Assembly: GCF_016920785.2 (NCBI RefSeq)
Contig: NW_024609836.1
Span: 62,413,930-62,477,929, forward strand
From: Ixodes scapularis
Lineage: Eukaryota; Arthropoda; Arachnida; Ixodida; Ixodidae
DNA: 64,000 bases
Direction: 5' to 3'
Shown here piece after piece: positions 1-11,774 of the stretch; positions within the stretch are counted from its first letter, which is position 1; each line of letters starts with the position of its first letter. Under the pieces are notes generated by a model that was not told where the DNA came from, searched no databases, and worked only from the letters and a program-made list of their open reading frames with translations. The translations under genes and the position numbers were made by a program.

Positions 1-172
1 TTCCGCCGCGCCCGCTGAGCAGGATAACCGGGTGATCCTCACTAGAGCACTTCCCCTTTTTGCCACGGGAGGGCGAGCAACGAGTTGGAGACGTGAATTG
101 GATGGACGCATTCGTTCGCGTGACGAGTTGAGAGGGTCTTCCGCCGTGGTTCCCATGAACCCTCCTTTCAAG

Positions 173-1029
173 TATATCTTCTCTTCTTCTTCCTGTTCCT
201 TCACTTGTGTTGTTTTCTTCGTCAATCTTGTTTTGGGCGCCGTTCCTGCGTCTCTTTCCTTACTTCGTTCTTGCGTGTTCCGAGAACGCCTACCTCACGC
301 CAAGGCTGTGATGTAAAGAAAGTCAGCTTTTTCCTAAAACTCAAGTCAGTCATCCCGTCATGTGTTTAGGACCCTTTGCATTTATTTTTTTATTTCATTT
401 GCTTTCTTGTCTTCCACAGTGTAGCAGGCAAACGAAGAAGGCTGGTCGCTACCTCGTCGTTTAATAATCAGTTACTATTTTTGATCAATACTTGGTTTCT
501 TCGAACGATGTGCCACACCGGACGCTGCGGGTAATCGTGGCCAGTCCCGAACTTCACACGTGCCACGTGACCTCACACGTGGCACGTTCCGAGCGCTGAA
601 TTGGCTCCAGCGGCTCGTAACGTCCACTGCGGTACGTAGTGCATCTTGAAGTGAAGCTGTGAAACTGAATACAACCTTGAAAACCACTAAGCTGTTCTTG
701 AACTGTTTTGTGTGCTTCTCGGTGAAAAGAAGTTCACGTAATCGAGGTAAGTTGCCAGATTTATTGCCCCGTATAACTCCTTCATGCGGTCGTTCATTTT
801 TCACTTAAATGTCGAAAAACAAGTAAACATATGCTCTACCTTTACCTATGCGTCGTTAACTAGTGCTTCCTTGAAGTGTTTCGTCCAAGTTCTTGACTCA
901 TTTTATAAGCAATGCTGTCACCAGGTTGTTAAGCGCTGGGTCTATTCAATGGCTCATTGAGAGAGGTCACATTCGACGTGGAGTTATTTAACTCTCTGCC
1001 CGAGTGTACACAAAAGAAGCGGGCAGAAG
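173..1029. other. Intergenic sequence, no gene seen
   Basis: No convincing reading frame. The part around 590-680 ('GGCTCGTAACGTCCAC' at 612-627) resembles 16880-16935 in the same orientation, so it is probably another dispersed repeat. 'CACGTGCCACGTGACC' and nearby repeats around 557-586 form a small imperfect palindrome of unknown meaning. Confidence 0.5.
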
Positions 1030-1864
1030 TACTTGGTGTCTGTTTGCACGTGTGTGCATTTCTGCGTGCGCGGTGTCGACGGGAGGTACTTCGTCATTCC
1101 GCTGATGACTTCAGCTCGGATGACTCGCATCGGTCTTTGGAGCATTTCAGCACGCTGTCGAGGATGCCGCCTCCATTCGTTCCCGTTCCCTCTGTCCTCG
1201 ACCCGTTTCTTTCTCTTTGTTCCTCTCTTCTTTTTTTTTTTTTTATGACGATAAGTACATTTTGTTCGCGTGTAGACTTTGACGACGTGCAACGGACTCG
1301 CCCACAAGCTCTGACTTTTGCCCTCGGGCTTACCAAAGCGCCGTTCTCACATTCAGTGCAAGCGCTAACTCGGCGTCGAATAAGCGTTTGGAATCAACGT
1401 AGATGTAGCGCTGCTTTTTCAGCGATTGCGTGGCGGTCGCTTTCGTTAATTAAGTACCACCTGCAACATATTCTTCGCACTACCGCATTTGATTTTCTCG
1501 GCAAGAACGAGTAGGAGCGATCATCGGTACGATGCTACGACGTCACGCGCAAGCCACGCATATAGTATGAGCCCCATTCGAACAACCGCACTAACACAAG
1601 CGCACGCGTAAACAAAATGGAGAGAGTTCACAAACATTCCAACAAACGCTCGGTCGAAGAAAGACGTATACAAACAAAGCGAACGAAACGCACGGACGAG
1701 TTCGCGTTGGCTGCCAAATTGCCCACACCTCATTTCAAACTTCGAGGAATTGTGGATTACCTCCTGAGGGACCCTCTGCAACTCCATGAGAACATTATTC
1801 CACGAAGAGATTGTGCCTGTCGGCTGCCGCACGGCTGCGTCGGTGTCATTTGGACGGACATTCG

Positions 1865-1885
1865 CCCCCCCCCCCCCCCCCCCCC
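1865..1885. repeat. Poly-C run
   Basis: A run of 21 C interrupts block c of the dispersed repeat. The homologous position of the other copy (about 11950-11960) lacks it, so the run expanded after the copies separated. The run length may also be a sequencing estimate. Confidence 0.9.
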
Positions 1886-2040
1886 TCCCCCCGCCGTTAC
1901 GACTTCCGGCCACTGTAGAGCGAGACTTCCGAGAAATAGCGTCGGATACAGGAACACCCCAAAACGGCCTCTTTTCGAGGTGCGCTCCGTGTAGGGGAAA
2001 CGCGATCGGTTCTTGTATGCGGCAGATTTCGCACTCATGA

Positions 2041-3660
2041 GAGGATGACTTTTTTTGTTTTGTTTTGTTTCGACATTTGTGTGGCTCACCCACATAGCAT
2101 CGGGAAAACCGTTAATTGGATTCCCGAATAATGAATCGGTGAATATTGAACCTTTTTAATCTGATGAGTCAGAAACGAAAACAGGGTTAATGATGTTGCT
2201 CTTTGAGTTAATTAAATGGAGACGGAACAGGAGGAGAGAGATGTTGCGATTGCCCCTCACGAAAATTACCGACGAGTTTGAATTGAGTTTCTAACGTTCT
2301 CTTTAAAAAATCCTGAGAAACTCAATTGAAACTCATTTATAATTTTTGTAAGGGTGAAGGGGTGCTCATAAAGTGGTATACCTTAATAATTTTTTTTTAC
2401 TTCTTTTATAAGAATAAGGTCCGTCCTAAAACACACCAAAAAAATATTTTAACGTCGAGAAGTACTTTGCGCCTTCCCCAAAATGGAGATTGCATACAAA
2501 GCAGCGGAAACTAGCGCACGAAAGCTTGCGCTGGAAAGCACGTTTCAATGTTTGCGCTCTACGTCAGTTACAGAGGGCCATCACGAGTGCCAGGTTAGCG
2601 TTCGGCATAGACTCGTGTTCAATCAGCGAGGACACGAGGGCCAACCGAACATTGACGCGCAGAACTCGTGTGATTCAATCTATGCGCCGCCCTGGCCGCT
2701 TATGTGTGACGTAAAAAACTCCAGCGCGACGGCCTTCCAGAAGGCGTTGGCTTTTTAAAAGCGCGCAAGCGAAGCGAGCGCCGACGCTCTCGCGCGGACA
2801 ACCCCGGCAACACTCGCTGATTTCGCGCGAGCAGACGGACGGAACCGGCTAGCCGCGAAGTCGTCGGCGACGCGTGAAAGCGCTTGGTCCGACGGCCGTT
2901 GTTGATCGGGTCGACATCGAGACACAGGCCGTCGCAATCTTCCAATCCCGGAGGTGGATGATCAATTCCCGTGCCGATGTATACGTTCAAGGAGCTCGAG
3001 CCGGAATTGAGCCGGCTAAGCGGCGGAGCGCCATGTACACGAGCGACCGCATCGTTCGTCCTCGATCGTCTCGTCAACTGTATACTCGACCGAGACTTCA
3101 ACCTAAGCAGACTAGTGCGAACAAAGCAATAGGTGCTCGGATGCTACCACCGTTGCTGCTGCGCCGTATCGGAAGTAACGCGTTACACAAGTCAAAAATG
3201 CTACTAGTAATTCGTAACTTTTTTTTTTGTAACGTACGCACGTACTTGTTAGGTTCAAAAATAATTAATAAGGTGATTTCGTTGCTATTTTATGATATTG
3301 TTTAACAAATTACATTATTAGTTGCTTTCGTCTAACATTAGTCAAATTTTGGGTTCCTTTAATGGGCGATCGCGCCATCGGGACCTTGCATCATTCTACA
3401 AATTTGATAAACAAAGAATCCCGAAAATATCATGAAATCACTCTGCAACAGTTCAGTTGTTGTCAGAGTTGGCACTCGCTCCTTGTTGCTGACAAATAAT
3501 AACACCAAAATTCAAACTAACGCAAAAGTGACGTTAGTTAGATTTAGAGAGCTATGGTAATTAATTCCATTTCGTTACGTTTGCGGACGTTAATGAATCT
3601 CGGTAGCGCGATAACTTTTGACAGACTAACATTACTTTCTGTTAGAAGCACCACACTGCT
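2041..3660. other. Intergenic sequence with a GC-rich coding-like patch (about 2700-3100)
   Basis: 2041-2480 is AT-rich with T and A runs and nothing recognisable. 2700-3101 is much more GC-rich and is open on the minus strand for 133 codons (part reads ...GTGIDHPPPGLEDCDG...). An overlapping plus-strand frame (2874-3305) is also open, so strand and reality are uncertain. 3170-3240 and 3520-3620 carry 'TAACG'-type short repeats resembling the subterminal parts of the hAT elements further along, but I could not place element ends. No function is proposed. Confidence 0.3.
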
Positions 3661-3841
3661 ATTGTGTCGGCTCCCAAGCTACAACGCGAGCCAATAGTTC
3701 CATCCGCCGATGAAGGTTTTCAGCAGAGCGGTTAAGTTCGCAATACACTGCATGCACGTGATGTATACAAACACGTCCGAAAAGCTGACAAATGCATGCT
3801 TCGGAAGGTACACGCGCTCAGCAGCATGGCCAACACAATGG

Positions 3842-3950
3842 CCGCTAATGCAACGTCAGTGCATTAGCCATGCCCGATTTTAACAACTGGTTTCTTTCGC
3901 AGCAATAGCAACTTGCTATTGCTGCGAAACTGAAGAAATGTTTTCTTCAG
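3842..3950. repeat. Cluster of three consecutive hairpins
   Basis: Three inverted repeats follow each other. The first is 'GCTAATGCA' paired with 'TGCATTAGC' around 3843-3868. The second is a near-perfect 35-nt palindrome at 3895-3929 with 17-base arms around a single central base. The third has 9-base arms at 3930-3938 and 3942-3950 with a 3-nt loop. No TSD was found, so this may be the core of a decayed palindromic MITE or a structured transcript. Confidence 0.75.
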
Positions 3951-4130
3951 CTTAGGGACCGCCTTTTGCTGACGGAACTTGTGCAGGCAGATTTGCACGG
4001 CGATCAGTGCGAACGTGTCGTAATTCGACGCTCCCATGTTCTCGTTCTTTCGCCGAGAGCCTTCAGGCCCCTTAAAACGGTATGGAAAGCTCTCGGTTGG
4101 ATTTAACTCCAATCTCCACTGTTCGGAAGC

Positions 4131-5051
4131 AACATGTAACCGCTAAAAGTTAAAACAATAAAAGTCATGATGAAAATAATCCCTGGAGAAGGGGAACAGG
4201 AGGGACAGATTATTTTCATCATTATTGTCCAGCTCGCTTGCCCCTTTGCATTTAATTGCTTTATAAAAAGAAAAGTCACACAGGCGTATAAGGCCCCCGC
4301 TGCATGGGCAAATTAAGGACCTACAAGCGAACTCCAATAAGGAATTGGCCACCCAGTGGACCCCGAGTTTTATGTGCAAAGTCGGGGCCGCGAGTTGACT
4401 CGTCGATAATTTAAAAGAGTTTGAACCGAAGGCCTTTGAATTGCCTGAAACTTCCGTCAAATAAGGCCACCGTTAAAGTTCTCCTTTTTTTTCTGTTTTT
4501 TTTTTTTCTGCTCTTTTCTTGTGTTTCCAAGGGAAGCAGACAAACTAAGACTGTAGGTAATAAATAAATATATGAAATCGCTGTAAACAACCTCGGCAAA
4601 AAAAGAAACTGCCTTCAGAAAAAAAAAAAAAAGAAAAAAAAAGGCGAATGCGATTTAGAATTTGATATCCATCTTTCGCATATTTGTGGCTACCTACGCC
4701 CTCGTGGCCGAACTTCACTCGGTATGTTTTAATGTATTTTCTATGCTGATATTTGTTTTGCGAGTTTGTCTTGAGCTCCTACACCCAGTGCGCAGCATGA
4801 TAATCCTCGGTGTATAAATAATGGCACCAGTGTTTACAGGCAAAGTGTACCTTGCCATCGCTATGAGCAATAAAGATTACCAAGCTTCTTTTATTTTTTA
4901 TTTCTTTTTACAACTGCCCTAACAAGTTTTTACCGCCCTCAACAACTCCAAAGTAAAATTATAAAAGCGAAGTTGAATGAGAAAGGACTAGGTACGTATG
5001 ATTTTTTTTGCTTACTTTTATGTTTATTTGTTTTAGGTTTGTTTTCAACTA

Positions 5052-5053
<2 letters not shown>
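4131..5053. other. Intergenic sequence, no gene seen
   Basis: It contains a perfect 15-base inverted repeat (ATGATGAAAATAATC near 4167 and its complement near 4210), T runs at 4484-4508 and A runs at 4620-4641. Open frames are short and chance-like. Confidence 0.5.
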
Positions 5054-5113
<60 letters not shown>

Positions 5114-5125
5114 GTATATATATAT
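5054..5125. repeat. (TA)n microsatellite
   Basis: About 72 bases of TA dinucleotide with two TATGTA interruptions near the right end. The open frames predicted across it are low-complexity artefacts (Tyr-Ile repeats). Confidence 0.95.
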
Positions 5126-6830
5126 TGGGTTTTATTTGTCAGTAATATAGATACACTATTTCCGTTTTTCATAGCTTTTCTTGGTTAAAAATATCGACGA
5201 GAGTAAAGAGGTATAGATGTAGTAGTACTTGGTTTGTATTTTATCAATTGTACCTTTTTATCGTTTTGTTGTTTGCTGTTGCGATATCTTGATTGTGATG
5301 GTGCACATTTGGGAGAAAATTATATACTGGGCATCGTCCAACTGAAATATTTAAGTTGTCGAACTTAAACTCACTTTTTTTCCGTAATCGTGACCAACTT
5401 TTCGGGACCTTAACTTAGAATAAAAAGTTTCCGATGAAATATCGAATTTCAAATTGATTTGCGTTCTATAACACGCAGGCGATTGGAGCCATCGACAACA
5501 TTCCGATCTTCTGCTAACAAAAGCAGAGATTGACAATTTTTTCAATGTAACTTATAAAATACAATGCAAAAAGAAATAATATAGAGTCTTGGAATAAAAT
5601 CCATATACGTTCAAAAGTTTGATTACTGCGTATTGATATTTTATGGCTGTCACCTAAAATATTTCCGGGAAACATAACGACGCTTGTTGTTGTTCAGTTG
5701 AAAATTATCTTCTTAGTGTACGCGCCAAGGCGTTCATACGTCCACTGTAAACGATCGCTTTTTAAATAGATAAAGGACGCAGCCATTTTGTTTCCCCTTC
5801 TTGAGACGCTATACCCATCCTTATGCAGGATATCACTCTTTCTGCGCAACTCCCATAAACCAAGGCGCCGTTTACAAACAAGCCGCGCGCCTGCGTATAC
5901 ACCACGTGTGAGCACCGCGCATGCGCAGAAACAACATTAGCGCCAGTTGGCACTCCTGCGCGTGCGCCGCGGCGACAGCAGCAGCGCCACCGTAGCGGTG
6001 TGAAGTCGGAGCTGCGTGTTAATATAAGGGCGCACCAAGCGAACATGGCGCTGCCATTGAGGAAAGAAAAATCGCCCTCGCTCGTTATTTTTTTCCGCTA
6101 CTCTATGTTATCAGTTATTGCTATATTGCCAGCAATTGTCGAAAGCTGAAGTGATGTTTGTTGTCGAGACGGCCAAGTTTTCCTTCCGACGTGATTTCCC
6201 GTCACGTGTACAATGGTACGCGCTTTGTGGCAGGAAGGAGCAGCCATTGAGAGAAAATATATACGTTATCTACACCAGGAAGGGAACATAAAAGTAAAAG
6301 GAGAGACGATATTAAGGCGCTAAACCGCAGTGAACTATAGTACACTAAAGATCAGACTATAAAAACGAATGCTCGGTTGTCTCTTCAGAGACAGTACGGC
6401 GATGGAGCCATTCAGGTTGATAGCTATCGACCCCCATTGTCCTCTGCTAATTTGCGTAAATCAAATGTGTAGCCCCTAATGACTAGCATTAGATGCATAA
6501 AGGCCTGAAAGTGGGTTATAAAAGGATTCACCGTGGTGGGTAATAAACTTTCTTCCTGCGGAAAATTCACTTGAAGACACGCAACATTCACAAACTGTAC
6601 GCGCTTCACATCATTTTTTTGCCTCCTCTGGAGAAAGTAAAATACGCAGAAAAGATTTCCCGTCGATAGCAGGTCCCAGTTTTCCAGAGTGCGCTGTTAA
6701 TTCATTATTAATATTGTTAGAGCAGAAGTTCCGTAAACATTTTCTCTGTTTTGAGCGCAACAAAAGCAAATATGATGTCTAACAGAATCGATATGAATCA
6801 AACTGAAGCTTAGTGAGGCTAGTTTGGGTT
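5126..6830. other. Intergenic sequence, no gene seen
   Basis: Mixed AT-rich DNA. 5780-6050 is GC-richer with 'GCGCATGCGC'-like motifs and 'GGCGC...CCATTTTG'-type words that recur in MITE-like DNA elsewhere in the window (45 kb, 56 kb, 58-60 kb), so part of it is probably a decayed MITE. No reading frame is convincing. Confidence 0.4.
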
Positions 6831-6893
6831 AGGTTAGTGTTAGAGTTGGCTTAAATTTCGTTTAGGGCAAGGTTAGGTTAGGTTAAGTTAGGT
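6829..6893. repeat. Interstitial TTAGG-type repeats
   Basis: Several GGTTA/GTTAG units ('GGTTAGGTTAGGTTAAGTT' near 6871) occur in a degenerate run. TTAGG is the usual arthropod telomere repeat, so this is a short interstitial telomere-like tract or a chance expansion. It is followed by a perfect 10-base inverted repeat (TCAGTTTCAG with CTGAAACTGA) at about 6895-6921. Confidence 0.6.
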
Positions 6894-6916
6894 TTCAGTT
6901 TCAGCTTTAAACTGAA

Positions 6917-8608
6917 ACTGATTGCGAGCAAGGTATAAGAACACCACCATAATCGAAACGCTTCAGTTCCCTCAAAAGTATCGGACGCTCTCTGCGTCCA
7001 ATGAAACGCGTACATCAAAGACAGTGACTCAAGACGTTAGCAAGCAAGCACAGACAAAATGCCATTCTGACTATAAACGGGGGAAAAGTATACGGGGAAC
7101 GGCGCTTCGGAAAAGTGGGCAGGTCCATGACGCATTCTCCAAATTGGAACTTGGGCGTGACAGCAAAGTACGCCGACATTAAAAAAAAAAAAATACTTTT
7201 CTAAACACACGTGGTACCAAATAAACATATAAAGCATAGAAAGAACGACAGAGTCGTCACTTTTCTTTTACACGGGGTCATGCAATTCGGAGGCAAGGAG
7301 AGGAAGACTGGGGCTGTTTTCCGGGCCGTCTACTTCGGTTCAATGTCTTCCACGTGTTCCCGTTCGCATCAAATTCGAAGAAGAAACAATAAAGGCGTCA
7401 AATGAAAAGAAAGGGAGAATGGTAGTCAAAAAATACGAGCTTTCGCGATAACAAAAAGAAAAGAATATATATACATAAATAACCAGAAAGGTAGGGGGTG
7501 GGGAACATCTCGGACAATGGCTTCCGGGAACAGCTGTTGCAGACAGCGGGCGCGAGCAATCGTCAGAGCGAAAGAATGAGCGAAAAACAGTGCGATTCAA
7601 TTTGGGAAAAGAATGAGAGAGACGGTAATAGATAACAAACAAAATCATAAGAAGAAAAAAAGAGAACACGGAAAACAAAGTGTCTTTCTTCTAGGAAAAG
7701 CGGTTGTGGAAATTGTTCGCACGAGCTGTACTTCCTTCATTCTTTGAGCTCGCAGTTCCGCGGCAACTACGAGTTCGCCGGTCGCGCACGTATACAGTGC
7801 GCGACACTGTTAGCGCGAACATGACTTTGGCGCTATTTCGCATTTCCCTTCGAAAGCGTACTGGCGGGCATCGAAATGTACCACTCAGATTAGTACCCCA
7901 ACTGATGACAGAACTCCAGTACTAAGAAAAAATCCGGGGAAAATAAACTAGCGAGGACTTGTTCCAGTTAACAGTTTCGCGGCGTGTGCATCTTAGGATT
8001 AGGATTGATCGGAGTACAGGGAAAAGGTAGAAAGCCGTGAGGTAGAAAGAAATAGTGAAGTCCGTAACTTGGTAAGAGGGGTGAAGAACTGTGCAAGAGC
8101 GTGACTGGAAGTAGCTCGCCGCTGCCAGCCACCCTGCAGTCCACTTTTGTTTCTTTCATTGCTTGTCATTGCGTTGGTCATTGCTTCATCGGACGTAAAC
8201 ACCGGCCACGTCACGAGTCGAGTGACGTGATTGCTGAGCCATGTGCAACAGACTGTGCCAATGTGCTTACCCTGCTACGTCCCACTACATTGCACCAAAA
8301 TGTGATAAACTCGCTCCAACATTGCACCGAAACGGGTTTTGACTATATTATTTCTAAAAATAAAATGTCCGAGGCCCTGCCATACAGCCGGATCATTACG
8401 GTAGGCTTGTCCAAATTTTCAGGACCTTCGATTATTGCCTTAAATAACGTACTATTCAATTTGATATCTGTATCAGGTACTCGGAAATCGGGCAATAATG
8501 CTTATGTTTATGGTGGGTTAAGGAACTTCGTTGAGTGCGCTTCTCACCACGCACTGGAGCACTGCAGTGAAGTAACTCCTCCAAAGTTAAATGCTAAACA
8601 AAAGTGTC

Positions 8609-8646
<38 letters not shown>

Positions 8647-8924
8647 TACGTGTTCATGTAACACTTTTACCTTGCAGTCAAAAGTTCCGAATAAGACTGC
8701 ACTTAGTATATGTGATAAACTGCAATATTTTTGATGATATTTTGTTTTTGCAAACTGGTGATTTAACAAGAATATTTCTGTATTTTAGAAAGGTTTCTAT
8801 GGATGGCTCTCTTAGCTTAAATGCTTATGTCGACTCTATATGCTTATGTCGACTCTGCGCAATGTCACGGTGAACGGAGTAATTAAAACTAAATTAGCTG
8901 GAACAGAAAATGGAAACTTGGGGA
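6917..8924. other. Intergenic sequence; A-run at 8613-8643
   Basis: No recognisable gene. A run of about 30 A at 8613-8643 ends a 540-base plus-strand open frame (8101-8661) with no recognisable domain. The run could be the tail of a retroposed copy, but I found no TSD. TA-rich simple sequence and unmatched frames otherwise. Confidence 0.4.
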
Positions 8925-10365
8925 CAGTGTTGTACACGTTCCTCAAAAAAAGTAACGAAAGCTCGTTCCTCGTTCCTTCTGATTTTCGGAACGCGTTCCC
9001 GTTACAAGTTCCATCCGTGAGAAAGGAACTCGTTCCCGTTACAGTTTAAAAAATGGAACGTATCGTTACATATACGTTACTTTTGTATTTTTTGCTAATT
9101 ACCATATTTAGTTAAATCAAGCAGAGTTTTCTTATTTTTTTATCTATCCCGTTAATAGTCAACATACCAGTTTGTATGTCGTGATGGAAGGGCACCCGGA
9201 GAAGAAAACACGCGGAAGCAGGGTTTCATTTCTTGATATATTCATGGTAAAAATCTCAGCTATTAACCATGTCCATGCTTGTAGTGCACAATTCAGACGA
9301 GCCAAGTGTACTTTTACCCAAGATAGCACGAGCGTTTTACAACAACCTCGCACGTTTCAATTTAACAGACTCCCGTGTTAGAACTTAACAACAGTTGCTT
9401 CTCGATGTCGCTGTTCGCGAGACGAGCAAGTAAAGGAGAAGGTAGGGCTTTTGGAAAGTCACTCTTGAAAGCTACCAATACCTCGTTGTGAAGGTTGGAT
9501 TTGCTGTTCAGTTTTAAGTTGGGGGACAAGAGAAGGAATAAAGGTTATTTTTTGTGCATCTTGTAAGTGACCAATGTTCGGGATACAAGGGTGAGTCCGA
9601 TATCTGGCAATCTGTGATCTTGTGGTAAATGTAGGTCTCGATCGTTATTGAAGTTCAGAAATGGCTGTAGTCAGAATACGATTTCTGGGTGTGTAAAGAT
9701 TCGTGGAACAAAAGAAGGTAACCAAGTTGAAAACAACCCTCCTTCTTTGTCTTTTCCTACTACTAAAAGTTTTGCTTTTTGTACCGCAGTTTCGTGCACT
9801 CAAAAAAGAATCAATGCCCACCAGCTCTCCTGCACCCTTAACTGTTAGCAAGCGAGGACCACACAAAATAATTCATAAGCTTAGTGACCAAAAAGTTAAC
9901 GAGATCCTGGGGGGCTATGTTGGGCTTTTTGGACTCCCAGGAGACTAGGGAGAGGGAAGTGACGTCAACGACACAGCAAACGCTGATTGGATGTTGATTT
10001 TATTTTCTTCCGTCAACATCCAATCTGCGTTTGCTCTAGTCGCTGACGTCACTTCCCTCTTCCAAGTCTCCTGGGAGTGCAAAAAGCGCAACATAGCACC
10101 CCTGCACTTCGTAAAGATATTGTTTTTGTATCTTCATACTTTCTCTGTTAGAAATAAAATAAAAATGACCCCACTGGACGAAAAAAAGGAACGCCGTTAC
10201 TCTTTCCGTTCCAGTAAAAATGTAGCGCGTTCCCGTTCCAGTTCCAGCGATGCAAAATGGAACGGCGGCGTTCCTTCGTTCCTCCTAAAAGGAACGCGTT
10301 CCACGAACGCCGTTCCTTGGAACGCCGTTCCTTGGAACGCCGTTCCGTACAACACTGCTTGGGGA
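8917..10365. mobile_element. hAT-type DNA transposon remnant with perfect 8-bp TSD (family 1)
   Basis: The element proper is 8925-10357 (1433 bp). Terminal inverted repeats are CAGTGTTGTAC at the left and GTACAACACTG at the right. The direct repeat CTTGGGGA flanks both ends (8917-8924 and 10358-10365). An 8-bp TSD with a CAG..CTG terminus is the hAT superfamily signature. Subterminal DNA is full of 'GGAACG/CGTTCC' words (8935-9080 and 10185-10350), as is common where hAT transposase binds. I see no clear transposase, so it is non-autonomous or decayed. A 198-bp palindromic MITE lies inside (9907-10104). Confidence 0.88.
9907..10104. mobile_element. Palindromic MITE nested in the family-1 hAT element
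   Basis: The two halves are near-perfect inverted copies of about 90 bases each, joined at about 10000. Matched words include 'GCTATGTTG', 'CTCCCAGGAGACT', 'GAGGGAAGTGACGTCA' and 'GATTGGATGTTGA'. Ends read CTGGGGGGCTAT and, on the other strand, CAGGGGTGCTAT. No clean TSD is visible. It inserted after the surrounding hAT element. Confidence 0.85.
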
Positions 10366-11367
10366 TAACCTAATGCGTCCGACTGGATTGTTTCTAAGGC
10401 TTAGTTATCGTTCACGAGCTGATTTTTGCTACCATGAATTTCTAAACACAAAAAGCAAATGAAGCTAATATTCAAATTACAAAAGTTTTGTATTTATCTG
10501 AATTAATAATTGTAGATATATTATAACTTAGAAATACAATCAAGCATAATTTTTTTTAGAAGTATTCTGTTTTAACATTAGTTCCGTGGAATATCATTTC
10601 GTGTACCTTTGTCTCCGTTTGTAAAGACCATTCACAGCGGTCCATATCTGTTTTTCCTGACTCAGCCGTTGTCATATCTCATCTCTCTACACCCAACTAA
10701 ACAGCTAGTTTGTTATGTGTTGGATGCGTTTGAGGGAACCAAACCTGTCGTGGAATCAATGCCAACGAAATGTTGCACAGATGTGCGATGGAGTAGAATG
10801 CCATGTCTTTTGATGAACAGGCCAAGACAGGAATCTTAACATATAATATCCGCAGTGATAAGAAATAAAATGATGTGCGCGCTCGTGCTCCAAAAGTTTA
10901 TTGTGCCGTTCCAAAATGGACCCTTCGCTACTCCGAAGGGAGTCAGACCAGTCACATTACTGCGAGTCTCCCTGAGCGTTTTGTGTGAGGGCCAAGTAAT
11001 GTTGGCTTAATGTCATGTAGATTTCAAATTACTTTGCAAGCACATGGATATACATTAAGCAATTCATGAGCAACTCTAAAATCACAAGTGACACAAAGCA
11101 GTCATTTGATGAAATGAAAATAACTATAATCGAGTGCCTGTGACCAATGTGTTCTAGTTTGTATACCGCCCCCAAACTACTCGAACAAATACATGATTTG
11201 GTTAAAGCGACGTTCAGTAGGAAATGCGAGTGTCCAATTGCACAGAGGTTCGTGTAAGCACGTATAATATGTAATGAAAGTACCTGTGATAAGGTGTCAT
11301 CAGTAGACGTGCTCGCTCGTGCAAACCTGGGTTCGTTCACAGACAGCGCGTTGGCGCATAAGCCGCA
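10366..11367. other. Intergenic sequence, no gene seen
   Basis: AT-rich DNA with short unmatched frames only. Nothing recognisable in either strand. Confidence 0.5.
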
Positions 11368-11774
11368 CACTCTAAAAAAAGGGTGTCAACTTACACCCTT
11401 TTGTCCCATATAATGCAACCCAAAATTTCAGTTTGACGTACAGCGCACTAGAGTTGAACAGACGGCCCCAAATTTTACGAGGGGCTTGATAACGGTGCGA
11501 TATAACTTATTAAATAGCTAAAGTACGTATCACAGACCAAATAAAGAAATCACTGAGGTTTTGTAATAAAGCAAAAAACACAGTTCTTTTTTTTTTTTTT
11601 GTAGTTAGTAACACGAACATTAGCTATTTTAATAAGTTGTACCACACGGCTATCAAGCCTCTCGTGAAAGCTGGTACCGTCGGTTCGACGTCAATGCGCT
11701 CTATGTCGAACTGAAGCTTCGGGGTGTCTTATATGGGACAGAGGGTGTAAACATACATATTTTTTCTGAGAGTG
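11368..11774. mobile_element. Foldback MITE with ~190-bp inverted arms
   Basis: The left end starts CACTCTAAAAAAAGGGTGT and the right end, read on the minus strand, starts CACTCTCAGAAAAAATATG. Homology between the arms continues for about 190 bases each, for example 'TTTTGTCCCATATAA' against 'TCTGTCCCATATAAG', and 'GGGCTTGATAACGGTG' against 'AGGCTTGATAGCCGTG'. Both ends are flanked by CA. There is no coding capacity. The superfamily is not assigned. Confidence 0.82.

Larger units (their letters stand above)
101..2040 (+). repeat. Long dispersed repeat, plus-strand copy (three conserved blocks)
   Basis: Three blocks here recur, in the same order but on the opposite strand, at 11806-15873. Block a is about 101-170, block b about 1030-1330 and block c about 1690-2040. 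Shared stretches include 'CGCGTGACGAGTTG' in a, 'GGTACTTCGTCATTCCGCTG' in b and 'TGTCATTTGGACGGACATT' in c. Block c is broken by a C-run at 1865-1885. All frames across it are short or low-complexity, so I see no certain protein. It is either one long mobile element in two copies or an inverted segmental duplication; the family is not recognised. Confidence 0.75.

Noticed and set aside
2162..2186. CTGATGA...GAAA resembling a hammerhead ribozyme
   Set aside because: Stem II would be only about two pairs and no stem I or III partners are visible. A CTGATGA with a nearby GAAA is expected by chance about once in a window this long.
5054..5188. Tyr-Ile repeat proteins predicted across TA tracts (also near 13473 and 14079)
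   Set aside because: They are translations of dinucleotide microsatellites, not genes.
8101..8661. 186-codon plus-strand frame ending in a poly-A run as a retroposed gene
   Set aside because: No recognisable protein, no TSD around the A-run, and the C-terminus is a Lys run from the A-run.
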